Assembly: GCA_030549495.1 (NCBI GenBank)
Contig: JAUIRK010000916.1
Location: 905,001 to 969,000 of the forward strand
Source: Nectonema munidae
Lineage: Eukaryota; Nematomorpha; Nectonematoida; Nectonematidae
Reading direction: 5' to 3'
Length of the DNA: 64,000 nt
In this document: piece after piece, positions 47,901 to 57,431 of the stretch
Layout: the number at the start of each line of letters is the position of its first letter
Numbering within the stretch: position 1 is the stretch's first letter
Position numbers and translations under genes: made by a program
Notes under the pieces: model-generated
Database searches by the model: none
The model's input: the letters and a program-made list of their open reading frames with translations, nothing else
Told to the model about the DNA's origin: nothing

Positions 47901-48941
47901 ATTCTAAATACCGCCCGCTCCACATTTATATATAATAATATATAAGAAGAAGCAAAGACAGTTACTTTTCGTGTACCCACTGTGTGTATAACATATTCGA
48001 ATGAATCAAATAATACTTCAACTTTTCTAAAATAACAATAATTCATGGATTTCTCACACTTTTTAGAGATTATTAAATCATCATTTATTACATAAATTAT
48101 TTTTGTTATATATTAGATAGATTAGCAATACAGCGCAATCGTGTATCAATCAGATCAAAAAAGAGACATATTTTCGTGATATGTAGTAAGAGCCGAACCA
48201 TCTAAAGCAGTGGTTCCCAACCTTTTTTATCCCGTTCACCCTTTTTCAGTCACTTTTTTTTACCTGTGGACCCATACAACTGAATAGTTTGAGCCAACAA
48301 AATTAATCAAAGTATTCAAAGATGATTCTAGTCCTCTGATTGAATCGTATGCTTATTCATATGAAATGAGAGAAATCGTAAAGCCTGACATAAAATGTGA
48401 ATAAAATTTTTTTCCAATTAAAATATAAATTTTTCAAAAATATTGTAACTAATAAAAAGCATATATAAACATTCAAAATATAAAACTTTAGAAAAGGGAA
48501 GAAAATATTTATTTAAAAAAGCTCTAAATATATATATTTATATTGATTTGGAAAATAGAAGTATATTAAAGGAGATTCAGCATAAGTAGTTTGAAGTAAA
48601 ATTTCCATGGACCCCCGGTTGGGAACCACTGATCTAAAGTCACAGAGTTTCAGTAGATTACCAAAAGTTACAAATCCATTATCAAATTTTATTCGCGTTT
48701 AATAAAGTAACTAAGTATCAAATATTGATATGTGCAATCATTAGTTTAGCCTTGAAATAACGTGAATTCTTACTAAAAGGTGCAGATTTATAAAGACATG
48801 CTGGCTTGTATCATTTTCTTCAGCTAATTGAACGTTAATAGGGATAATAAAGACCGGCATACTGCAAGCAACACAGGTGAAGAGATATAATGCTTCATTA
48901 TCTTGGCCTAACCTAGCAAAGCTAACTAATGCCAGGTACTT
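41977..48941 (-). CDS. unrecognised multi-exon host gene, at least five exons
   Basis: Exons on the minus strand: 48941-48774, 46964-46895, 43240-43045, 42499-42294 and 42233-41977. Every junction is AG/GT and reading phases fit exactly (0, 1, 2, 1), giving 298 residues and a stop at 41977. The protein begins KYLALVSFARLGQDNEALYL, FTCVACSMPVF, and then KKELSFFEGFNLYIQADR. A highly charged probable coiled coil follows (SYEKYVRFLKRNAEARIEKF to LLMKYKRSKENKLKKL). The tail is acidic and serine-rich (DLMIEDIDQDSNSSNSTLDL, NFARSAPVNIMNYHKRGEK). I do not recognise the family. The start is upstream, perhaps at 49171. Introns hold a hAT transposon (44182-46797) and two MITEs. The reading frames are open despite AT-rich surroundings, so the gene looks alive. 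Confidence 0.72.
42880..42977 (-). mobile_element. solitary hAT terminus in an intron
   Basis: The complement of 42977 leftward reads CAGTGTTTCTCAAATTTTTT, the standard start of many hAT (Charlie-like) elements. The partner end and a target duplication were not found. Confidence 0.4.
44463..46198 (+). pseudogene. hAT transposase (ZBED5-like), broken in a few places
   Basis: Start ATG 44463 (MSAKKLFLKFGFTSIIQNSV). A BED finger follows: CVICSKVLSHESMKPSKLKQ, then HFETVHTQH. The first catalytic D is in LQLDESTDVSS. A frameshift near 45080 moves the frame; the next part reads GVCTDGAPSMIGYKSGF (second D), then HCMIHRYALAMKTLP and [20 protein letters not shown]. An in-frame stop lies at 45770-45772, after which the frame continues to 46117 (AVQFLVQSPLLCGDRICAMM). 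A further frameshift leaves TSSRNKLLLMRHEMLLSN near 46130-46180, the end of the hATC domain. Nearly the whole transposase is covered, so only about three lesions separate it from a full-length frame. It is dead as it stands. Confidence 0.88.
46231..46400 (+). mobile_element. solitary pogo/Tigger-like terminus
   Basis: TA followed by CAGTCAAACTGTTGAACACC, then CATAACGGTCAC and GCGGTCACCTGCTAAACGCG motifs, as in Tigger-type ends. No inverted partner was found. It lies inside the hAT transposon after its transposase. Confidence 0.42.
47737..47839. mobile_element. TTAA MITE (piggyBac-like), copy 3, shortened
   Basis: TTAA (47733-47736) precedes CCCTTTTGTGACAA. The interior shares TTCTTCTGCTTTTTCAAATA and AATATCGTCTGATTTTTCTT with the copy at 14783-14912. 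The right end (CTTGTAATGAAGGG) is followed by an altered target (GTTATTAA), so the boundary is approximate. It lies in an intron of the minus-strand gene. Confidence 0.68.
48208..48631. mobile_element. 424-bp hAT MITE with perfect 8-bp target duplication
   Basis: CAGTGGTTCCCAACC at 48208 is repeated exactly in inverted orientation ending at 48631. The octamer atctaaag occurs at 48200-48207 and 48632-48639. The first ten bases of the terminus equal those of the 44182-46797 hAT transposon, so that family may have mobilised it. It lies in an intron of the minus-strand gene. Confidence 0.92.
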
Positions 48942-48997
48942 CTAAAAGAATATTTTTTAAGAAATTAAATACAAAAGCGACAAGTATGCTAAAAATT

Positions 48998-49171
48998 TAC
49001 AAATTTAATGGTAAATAGAGAACTTGGCAGTTCACAGAATTTATGATCTGGTAAGAGTTTAGAAGGCGGTTTGACGCAATTGTAGTGCCTAGAAAAGTTG
49101 TTCAGATCATTTGCAACCAGTTCTACATTCCAGCACATACAACGAAAGCTGTTACTTGGTTGAGCAGCCAT
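48998..49171 (-). CDS. possible first exon of the unrecognised minus-strand gene
   Basis: From ATG 49171 the minus strand reads MAAQPSNSFRCMCWNVELVA, then HYNCVKPPSKLLPDHK and LPSSLFTIKF, where GTAAAT could serve as donor in phase 0. A short intron of about 55 bp would lead to AAGTACCTGG of the exon at 48941 in the same phase. The codons before the ATG contain a stop. Spacing and phase fit, but there is no independent support and the donor is weak. Confidence 0.35.
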
Positions 49172-49894
49172 AACACTCGAGCTTCAAGCATGCATATGTT
49201 TATAGTGATTAATAAGCATATGCTTTCAAATATCTGTGTGCATCTAAATAGGAAAATGAGTTATCTTTAATAAACAGCTATCTACAAATTAGTGCTTATC
49301 ATAAAAAGATTAAATATTGTTTAGAATTATGATCTACCTCAAAAAAAGATGGTGTTTTTATAAAAAAAAAAAAAGAATGTTTCTTATTTATGCAGATCTT
49401 CCAACTTCAAAATTTACTCGGTCAATATACCACGTCAAAAAATATTAACACTATACGTTAATGTAGTCTTTAAAAAAAAAATTTTAGGTTTGTTGTTCAA
49501 TTAGATCACAGATAGGTAGAACAAGAAAAGTAAACACTATTCAATTAATTGCAATAATAAAAAATTACGATGACAAGTTAAGAGAAAGAAATACAAGTCT
49601 TCAACCATATGTGAACTACAGAACAAAAAGTGTGTATTTTCAATGAAAATATGTCCATATCTAGACTTTTATTTTAGTCTTTTCACTTTAGCACATAAGC
49701 TGTTTCGGCTATCATATTGTGAGCGCAAGAGATACTGAAAACATTACCCGAAAAATACGATACTTCTAAAGAGAAGAACATGGAGATAAATATTAAGATT
49801 CAGATAAAAATATTAGACTTGTTGACCGAAGACCGTCGGTATTTTAGAAAACAACAAGCACAAATATACTGCATTGTATCCATATAATATACTA
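49172..49894. other. AT-rich non-coding stretch
   Basis: This lies upstream of the minus-strand gene and would contain its promoter if the 49171 start is right. No TATA box or other element stands out from the AT-rich background. Confidence 0.4.
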
Positions 49895-50010
49895 CAGTCA
49901 AATCTGCTTTAACGCCCGCCTTATAGGGACCAGTTTCAATTCTCAATTGGTCCTGATTAAGCGTACTCGACTGCTATAAAGCCACCACCTCTTCACAAAG
50001 ACCTTTTAGG
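49895..50010 (+). mobile_element. solitary pogo/Tigger-like terminus
   Basis: TA (49893-49894) precedes CAGTCAAATCTGCTTTAACG. The next 60 bp include an imperfect palindrome (GGGACCAGTTTC...AATTGGTCCT). The inverted partner was not found. Confidence 0.4.
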
Positions 50011-50628
50011 CGGTGCACTTAAGTGGTCTAATTCAGGATGACTAAATTATACAAATGAGGGCACACAGACTTAAAATTTTGGGAGGAGGGCGAACTTTTT
50101 TTTCAAAATTTATCAAAAAAGAATTTTAACTAAAGAAAAAACACCATTACTACCCGATATTACACTTCCACTCTCAGCTCCCAAACCCACTATAACTGCA
50201 GGGATTTTATCAAGTCCAATTACTTTGTATTTGTGATAAGAGAAAAAATAGCTCATATATGATAATAATCAGAGCGAAAACAAATTTAAAATTCTTGTCA
50301 TCTATTGTTTTTACATGCTTCTATAGGATTCAGAACATTCTTGTTTCTCATACTTCGCCATAATCACCGCAATACCATTTTGGGCTAGAACTGTCACGAT
50401 CGTAAATTCTTGATAAATTCATCCTATTTAGCACAGTTTGATAAATCACAAGTTTCAACAAAATTTTCAAATAGTTAAGTTCTTTCACCAAAATAGGATA
50501 CAAAATTTAATGAACACAAGTTACGCCTGATTTTATTTGTTTGAGAATTTGGCATCGGGATATGCATAGACGGTTATCACCACTCATCACGACTCATTGA
50601 GAATACACACCTCATGAGGTGTGATAGT

Positions 50629-52399
50629 CAGACCTCGTTTATCCGACAAATTCGATATAATAAATATTGCCTGTAACTATAATTTTCCAAATATTTTTCC
50701 TCTCATTATTCTGACTATTAGATAATATCTCTATTAGAGCTCTCACGCTTCTAATTTGTTAATACAAAAGACCAATGATGTGTTGGTAATTTTTATGATA
50801 CACGCACTTATATTTTAAATATATACCATCTTTAATTCTATTTTGTCCTTTTGCAATTCAATTTGGTCTTTTTATAATTCCATCTGAATTCAATTTTTTG
50901 ATTTTATGTTTATATTGTTTTGATATGTCATTTTATTTCAACTCTTTTTTGATATTTTAAAACTATTTTCATATTAAATTTTCTAAATGTATCACAACGA
51001 ATTAACAATTAAATTATTACAAATTTTATTATTTCTTCAATATTTACTTTTTTAATTAAAAATTTTGCACTTTAATTTAGCAATATCTTTTTTATTAAGT
51101 AAATTTCAAAAAAAAAACACATGTGATTATTTAGCTAGAATTGCAAAGAGACAAAATAGAATTGCAAAAGGACAAAATAGAATTATAAATGGTATATATA
51201 TATTATTATAAAGTAACGCTTTGTGTATTTTTCATGAATAGCTAAAAAATTAAATATAAACTATATTGAATATAAAACGAAGTTAAAATTTAACGTAGAC
51301 AACATTTTTTATTAACATGAGGTTGTTTTCAGGAACAAAATTCCCCCTACCAAATCTTTCATTGAAGCATATGAGTTCAGAATGAATAATAAAAAGAGCC
51401 GTAGCGTCTGAGACATTCAACTTAAATGGCCTATTTGTTTTTTATTTCATTCAAAGCATAGGACAAGTCCAATAAAAATTTAGAAAACAGGGATACTTCT
51501 GATTTTGAATTTCCACTTCTATCTCAATTAGGCGGCACTCGGTTTCAATACCAAGGTGTTTCTCAATAGGTAAACGGTTAAATTTAGTCAATCGCTTTTT
51601 ATCATAAGTGAACCTTCAACTCTATAAATTGGATGATTAACACTTGATTTTTAAGCGAAATCAATTAAGATCTCATAAAAGATGTGGTAGGAACGTATTC
51701 TAGATGCGATACCAACAAAAAAGTCAATCAAAAAGTCCAGATTAATATTGATTTTTTTTAAAAGATCTTGAGAAATTTTCGGCAAAACTGAAGATCTTTT
51801 TTATAATATAATTGATTTATTTTCATATGAATATACAAATTTTTGTTGAATATATTTGTATATAATTGCTTGTTTTTATATTAATTAATTTGTTTGTAAG
51901 TTATAGTTTATTTATAAGTCAAATAGGCTAACCAATAAGTAAATTAAACCAATATGTAAAAGTTGTGGTTAATTATTAGTGATTACATATTAAAAATTAA
52001 ATAATATATATTTTTAATAATAATTTTTTTTGTTGTTGTTTGATGGGTTTTTTTTTTTTTTTTTTTTTATTAATTGGTTGAAAAAAGAAGTAACTTTTCA
52101 AATTTTGTGCCGTTTGTTAGTTTACCATTTTTGCTAAGTTTATTGGAGATTTGATATTTAGAGATGTAAAATATTGATTAAGTGAGCCATTAAAATATCT
52201 AGTAGCTCCGGCTCCACTCAAAGTGGACAGCTTGTCTCCGTCTCCTGGTTTAGCTCCAGTTCCCCAGCCTTGATCCTAAAGTATTGATTCTTCTAAAACT
52301 TAGAACTCTAACGTGATGAATTGATGATTCGTTAATCCGACAAATTCACAATCCGAAAAAATGCCTGTGAAACCAAGAGTGTCGGATAAACGAGGTCTG
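50629..52399. mobile_element. 1.77-kb pogo-like TIR element, non-coding
   Basis: CAGACCTCGTTTATCCGACA at 50629-50648 is repeated exactly in inverted orientation at 52380-52399. The GTTTATCCG core is shared with the element at 5429-7465, so the two are related families. No transposase is recognisable. A poly-T run lies at about 52048-52069. No clean TA duplication is visible at the ends as defined. Confidence 0.75.
50821..51200. repeat. inverted repeat with 60-65-bp arms inside the pogo-like element
   Basis: The left arm (50821-50880) and right arm (about 51136-51200) are inverted copies, each with two tandem modules of the form AATTGCAAAAGGACAAAATA. The loop is about 250 bp. The same module builds the inverted repeat at 5283-5407, so this is probably a separate miniature element. 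Confidence 0.65.
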
Positions 52400-53577
52400 G
52401 CAATACACAACGCGGTAGAGACGAAATTGTGGCTCTGACATTTGCTAGCCTTTTTCTTGTTCTTCTGTATGATGGTTTGAGATTTTTGCTTTTTCAAGAG
52501 CAATTTTCATTTTTTTAGGAATTAAAACACACAGAATATCATCTTGTTACACTTTTCAATTTCTACAACGAAAAAAGAATTCAAAGTATTAGAATGTTAT
52601 TGCAAGTATATTTGCAGGAACAATGAGTCTCTTTTGCATAATATCTACAAAACGCATATTATTACATATTATCTTACTCTGCCCTAAATGTAAATAAAAT
52701 TGCTTTTCTATAGCTCCGTGAAACGCGTTTACCATTGTTCTATATTCCTATGTTTATAAAGATGTGTTTATACGTACATATTATGTATAAAAAAGTCATT
52801 TACATACTTTAAATATATTTTAAAAAATTGAAGAAAAGTGTAAAAACATTGTCGACTATTGAAGAACCACCCCTCCCCTTAAATATGCGCCTCTTTTACA
52901 AACCCAAAATACACTTGCAACTTTTTTTTTATAACTATAATAAACATTTTTATTTTTTGCTAGAATAAAAATTGTTCTTACATATCGTAAATATTTTCAA
53001 ATTTTTCATGGAAATTATTTTTCAAAAGCGTTTCTATTGTATCAATTATTCGAAACATATCTATAAAAAATTGATATTTGAAATAGAAAAGAAAAAAAAT
53101 ATATATTTTTTTATAATGACTAAACTGTAAATAACTTGATTTAAAAAAATGAAAATTTTATATCACAAAAAAATTCTTTTATATACTCAAAAGTTTAAAT
53201 AAAACTACATGGTAATTTTTGACTAGGTTTAATATTTTTTATTTCCAATAAAATTAAGTATAGGGAATAAGTTGAATAAAAAGCTATACTCCGTGGTGGG
53301 AGGGTAAAGACAATTTTTAAATTTATATTATACAGAATATCATAAAAAGCGAGAGACTTTCAACAAATACAAATAACTTTAATTAAAAAAAATTGAACAA
53401 AAGTGTAAAAACATTGTCAACTATTCAAGAATTATTTGCCCCTCCCCTCCCTAAATGTGCGCCCCTTTTACAAACCAAAAATAGAATTGCAAATTAAATA
53501 AATATGGAGAGTTAAGAATGATAATTATTTTATTATATATTAAAAAATTTAAAGAACAAATCTGAAAAGACGGAATA
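52400..53577. repeat. intergenic DNA with a direct repeat (52817-52926 and 53383-53490)
   Basis: Two copies of a segment of about 105 bp share AAAAGTGTAAAAACATTGTC, a CCCTCCC tract and CTTTTACAAACC. They lie 566 bp apart, the second ending about 90 bp from the helicase stop codon. Related CCCTCCCC/TGCGC words recur near 56641. No gene is seen here. Confidence 0.6.
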
Positions 53578-56277
53578 TTATAACTCCAAGTCATTAAGCA
53601 ACTCAAGGGCTTCTTCTTGAAGGGCCTCAGCTTTTTCTTTGAGTAGCATAATAGCGGAAGCAATAATCTGCTTTGCACTTTTATAAGAAATGAGACCAAG
53701 ACTTTTAACGATGTCCGCAGGTTTGGAAGATGCAATCTTAGCTAATGAAGAGAATCCAGCCTTTAAAAGCTGTCTAGCTCGGCCGATTTTCACTCCTGGG
53801 ATTTCTAGGAGAGGAATTAGCTCGGAAGAAGCGCAAAAAGACAAACGCTTAACAAAGTTTTCCATGAGTTTTTCGAAAGCCCAAAACTCTTCCAGCTCTT
53901 TTGTGAAATGATAGACACAAATGGCAAAAGAAGCTGCTCCAGTAAGCAAAGAATGAACATACCCTCTATCTAAATTAAACATCGTACTGACTTCCCAGAC
54001 TGAAGTTTGTTTCCATAATTTGTATAAAATTAGAGTGAGGTAAAATCTTTTAATGTTAAAATCATCAATTTTATCTCTTAAATTTTTCCGACCTAAAGAT
54101 TTCAATGTTAGAACATTTTCGTGAACGCCAACGAGCTCCAAAACTTTTTTCTCATCTGAGTTTAATTTTGAAACTTGCCATAAATATAGACACCAATCAG
54201 GTGAAACTTCTACAACAAGATTATATGGTGTGATGAGGTAAATTAGATGCAAATAATTGGAAATGACTATTGAGTTTTGGGCTTTTTTTAAGTCTCTAAA
54301 CAGTAATTGAGGAAAATCTATATCAATACTGCTTTTATAACAAGCTCTACCCAAGGAAGAAATCTTATAGTTAACTTCCTCTAATTTTTTGACTTCAATT
54401 ACTAACTTATTTTTGATTAAGCATTGAATAGAATCTTTTGCAGCTGATAGGGGATTTTCTACCTCATTACTACTAGAAATATTTTGGTGATAAAACAACG
54501 ATTTTTCCACGAGTTTTCTTAACTCTGATTCGTTGGATAATATTCCAAGGCCTATAGAAGAGAGTAGAAGTGTTTTCAGACCTTTGTAATCATTAGCCGA
54601 TAAATTTGACTGGCATTTGTTTAACTTACCTCCTATAATGTCCGATATGTTGTTAATAGAACTGTTTACAATCAATATACTTTCTCCGATACTGTCAAAA
54701 CCAGCTCTCCCAGCTCTTCCACACATTTGTTTATATTGTGTACTGTTGAGCAGATTCTTACCAACGAAAGGAGAACGTAAAATAACCCTTTTAGCAGGAA
54801 GATTAACACCGGCTGCTAAAGTAGATGTACAACAAAGGACACACAAAATGCCCTCTGTGTAAGCTTCTTCAAGCATCTTACGCTCGTCCATCGGTAATCC
54901 GCTGTGATGGTAGGCAATGCCGTATGGAATAACTTTTTTCAAAACAGGGCATAGCTTTCCAACATTATTATCTGAGAGGGCTTTTAAAAGCATTTCACGC
55001 TTCTTCTTTTTATGGTCTAAGAACTTTGCCGTCATCAAATCAGCAAGAAGTAGTGCTACATTTTCACAGTTTTTCTTGGTTGGACAAAATATCAAGCAGG
55101 AATTTGAGGGAACAACTTCGGAAACTAAACCGAAAAGATTATCAGGATCGCGTTTTCTCATGCTAGGGGTATAATTAAAATGAAAATCTTTAGTTTTTGT
55201 CATCAATTCACTTTCGTATTTATTATCACTTAAAAGAAATAGTTGGTTTTTATATTTAACAAACTCTTTAAGTTTTACTGGTCTGAAGTCATTTTTATAG
55301 ACGAGAGCATTAAAGAAAGTTTCAAAGTCTTCCATATTAGAAATCGTAGCACTCATTCCAACAATTTGAATGTCAGGAGATGCGAACATTAATTTTGTCA
55401 AGAGGCACTCTAAAATTGCACCTCTTTGAACATCCTCTCCAACCATATGCAATTCATCAACAACCACTAGCCCCACCTCATTTAGCCTATTTAATTCGAT
55501 TAAATGATTTAGAATGGAGTTCGCCTTTTCAATAGTAGCAAGGTAACAAGTTTTACGAAATTTTCGCTTCTTTGGAGGAAAAGTGCCTCTACTGGCTGCA
55601 TACTCTTCTGTAATAAAATTGAGATCATTGGCAAAAAGTGACATCGATCTAAATTTTTCTTGAACAATTGAAATGTATGGAAGAACGAATAAAACATTTC
55701 TCTCTTTACATAACAACTCCTTAAGAATCAAAATCTCAGCAATGAGAGTCTTACCGCCGGAAGTAGGTAGTGAATAAATTAGGTTTTTTCTTTGATGGCA
55801 CAATGAAATATTAAGACATTCTTTTTGCCAATCATACAGGCTGTCTATTCCCTTATGTTGTTTAAGCAAGTCTTTAACTTTATTAGGTAAACCATAAAAA
55901 CTAGTATCGAAAAGAGTTTCATTGAAGGACGACATTTCTAAAAGAGAAGCTTTAATGATAGATTTTTCTTTTACGATTTGAGATAGTGATCTATCATAGC
56001 AAAAGTTTTTACTATTCTTTTCAAGCCTTAATCGAATTCTTTCAGATAATGAAGGAGTTTCTTTTGTTGGAGTTGAGGTTAAAATTGAAGAATGTGTGTT
56101 GGAATTTTTTTTTGATTCATTATCTCTTGAATTCAAATATTCAATATCATTAGCATTTTCAAAAAAACTATCATTTATATCACTGAAACTAGAAAAATTT
56201 TTCGTTTCTGGCGACCTTTTGTGGTTGATAAATGGATTATCTTTTGTACTTCTACAACACTTTCTTTTCTTCATCAA
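53578..56277 (-). CDS. HELQ: HELQ/Hel308-family DNA helicase, single exon
   Basis: A Ski2-like superfamily 2 helicase of 899 residues; animal HELQ unwinds DNA 3' to 5' at damaged forks and crosslinks with RPA and RAD51 partners in the nucleus. Motifs in order: Walker A LPTSGGKTLIAE (170-181), DELH (274-277), SAT in VGMSATISN (309-311), LIFCPTKKNCENVA (395-408), TSTLAAGVNLPAKRVIL (484-500) and QMCGRAGRAGFDSIGES (517-533). A winged-helix/ratchet region follows. The C-terminal helix-hairpin-helix is IPGVKIGRARQLLKAGFSS (826-844). The N-terminal 110 residues are low-complexity, as in relatives; human HELQ is about 200 residues longer, mostly there. The start ATG at 56277 (MMKKRKCCRSTK) is the first in the frame. 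AATAAA on the minus strand lies at 53534-53529. No intron or lesion is seen, and the frame looks functional. Confidence 0.93.
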   Translation of the reverse strand: MMKKRKCCRSTKDNPFINHKRSPETKNFSSFSDINDSFFENANDIEYLNSRDNESKKNSNTHSSILTSTPTKETPSLSERIRLRLEKNSKNFCYDRSLSQIVKEKSIIKASLLEMSSFNETLFDTSFYGLPNKVKDLLKQHKGIDSLYDWQKECLNISLCHQRKNLIYSLPTSGGKTLIAEILILKELLCKERNVLFVLPYISIVQEKFRSMSLFANDLNFITEEYAASRGTFPPKKRKFRKTCYLATIEKANSILNHLIELNRLNEVGLVVVDELHMVGEDVQRGAILECLLTKLMFASPDIQIVGMSATISNMEDFETFFNALVYKNDFRPVKLKEFVKYKNQLFLLSDNKYESELMTKTKDFHFNYTPSMRKRDPDNLFGLVSEVVPSNSCLIFCPTKKNCENVALLLADLMTAKFLDHKKKKREMLLKALSDNNVGKLCPVLKKVIPYGIAYHHSGLPMDERKMLEEAYTEGILCVLCCTSTLAAGVNLPAKRVILRSPFVGKNLLNSTQYKQMCGRAGRAGFDSIGESILIVNSSINNISDIIGGKLNKCQSNLSANDYKGLKTLLLSSIGLGILSNESELRKLVEKSLFYHQNISSSNEVENPLSAAKDSIQCLIKNKLVIEVKKLEEVNYKISSLGRACYKSSIDIDFPQLLFRDLKKAQNSIVISNYLHLIYLITPYNLVVEVSPDWCLYLWQVSKLNSDEKKVLELVGVHENVLTLKSLGRKNLRDKIDDFNIKRFYLTLILYKLWKQTSVWEVSTMFNLDRGYVHSLLTGAASFAICVYHFTKELEEFWAFEKLMENFVKRLSFCASSELIPLLEIPGVKIGRARQLLKAGFSSLAKIASSKPADIVKSLGLISYKSAKQIIASAIMLLKEKAEALQEEALELLNDLEL

Positions 56278-56457
56278 AATTAATTACTTGTAGAAAAATA
56301 AAATAAAATTTTGAAAAAATGAGAACACAACATTCGATAATAACGATATAATTTCTGACAAACAAAAAAGTTAAAAATCTCAATTGAAAAATTAGCATAT
56401 GCAAATTATAATGTTAGAACCCTGACAAACAAATTTATGAATTACACATGGCCGTCA

Positions 56458-57124
56458 GGGGCACACACCTAGGGGAGGGGTGAAAAAGTCTTTTGCTCAA
56501 TCAATAATTTAGAATTTTTTCAATTTTATATATTTTTTTATATCATTAAAAGGCTTGCTTGGCTTTTGAGTAGACTTTCTTGACTTGTTTTATGGTTGAG
56601 TTTCAGACACAAATTCTTTTAAACTTATAAAAAAAAGTTTACCCCCTCCCCCCAATAATTTTAAAGATGTGCGCACTTGATAAGACTTAATACTTTGAAG
56701 AACAGTGTGACATCGGTGTCTCAGGTAATGAAAATCGTATAATTTAAAAAAATTTTCTTAAAAAAAAAAATATAAATATTCTCCAAAATTTTGTTTTTAA
56801 AAAAGGGAAAAAAAAAAAATTATATGAAATATATTTTTTGGTTCGCTAAAACCCACTCTTTTTCCTCCCACCGAAGGGGGGAATAAAAAAGAAAATTCCC
56901 CCCCCCATTTAAAAAAATTTTTTAAAAAAAATTTTTTTAAAAACCATAAAAAAAAAAAGAAAGGAAAAAAAAATTTTATTAAAAACAAAAAAAAAAAATC
57001 CTTGCGAATCGAAAGTACTACTTTTTTTTCAAAAAATTAAACTATATTTGATTGAACTATACACTAATATGCTCAAAATTGTGAAGTGCGGGTGAGGCAT
57101 CGCCTTTCCCGTAAATCCGCCACT
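56458..57124. other. region upstream of HELQ with hAT-like ends and a homopolymer-rich patch
   Basis: The complement of 57124 leftward reads CAGTGGCGGATTTACGGG, a hAT-type end, and CAGGGGCACACACC starts at 56458. The two ends do not match each other and no target duplication is shared, so they belong to different fragments. From 56755 to 57000 almost every position lies in a run of A, T, C or G, a pattern that suggests a poorly resolved sequence. Confidence 0.45.
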
Positions 57125-57431
57125 GCTTCAAAGTCATAATGTTAAATTTGGCTTGCGCAAATCCTTCCAAATTATTTTAATCAACAAGAAGGGTTTCACG
57201 ATAAATGTAATGCAAATTTTGAATTTCAGGAAAAACATGTATTATCTATAAATACAAAATAGATTGATCAATCTAAGTTATCCTTTTTCAAAATCTAGTT
57301 GAATTTTATATAGACTTCATTATCAGAAAAGTAATTTAATAGTGTTAATACATCCAATAATTTTTTGTGGGTATTGTAGATGGAGGATTTTATCAACAAA
57401 GGAAGCTTCAAGTAAAAATTAGTTAATTAGG

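Noticed and set aside
53690-55174. Plus-strand open frames across the helicase gene
   Set aside because: All are shadows of the 899-codon minus-strand frame.
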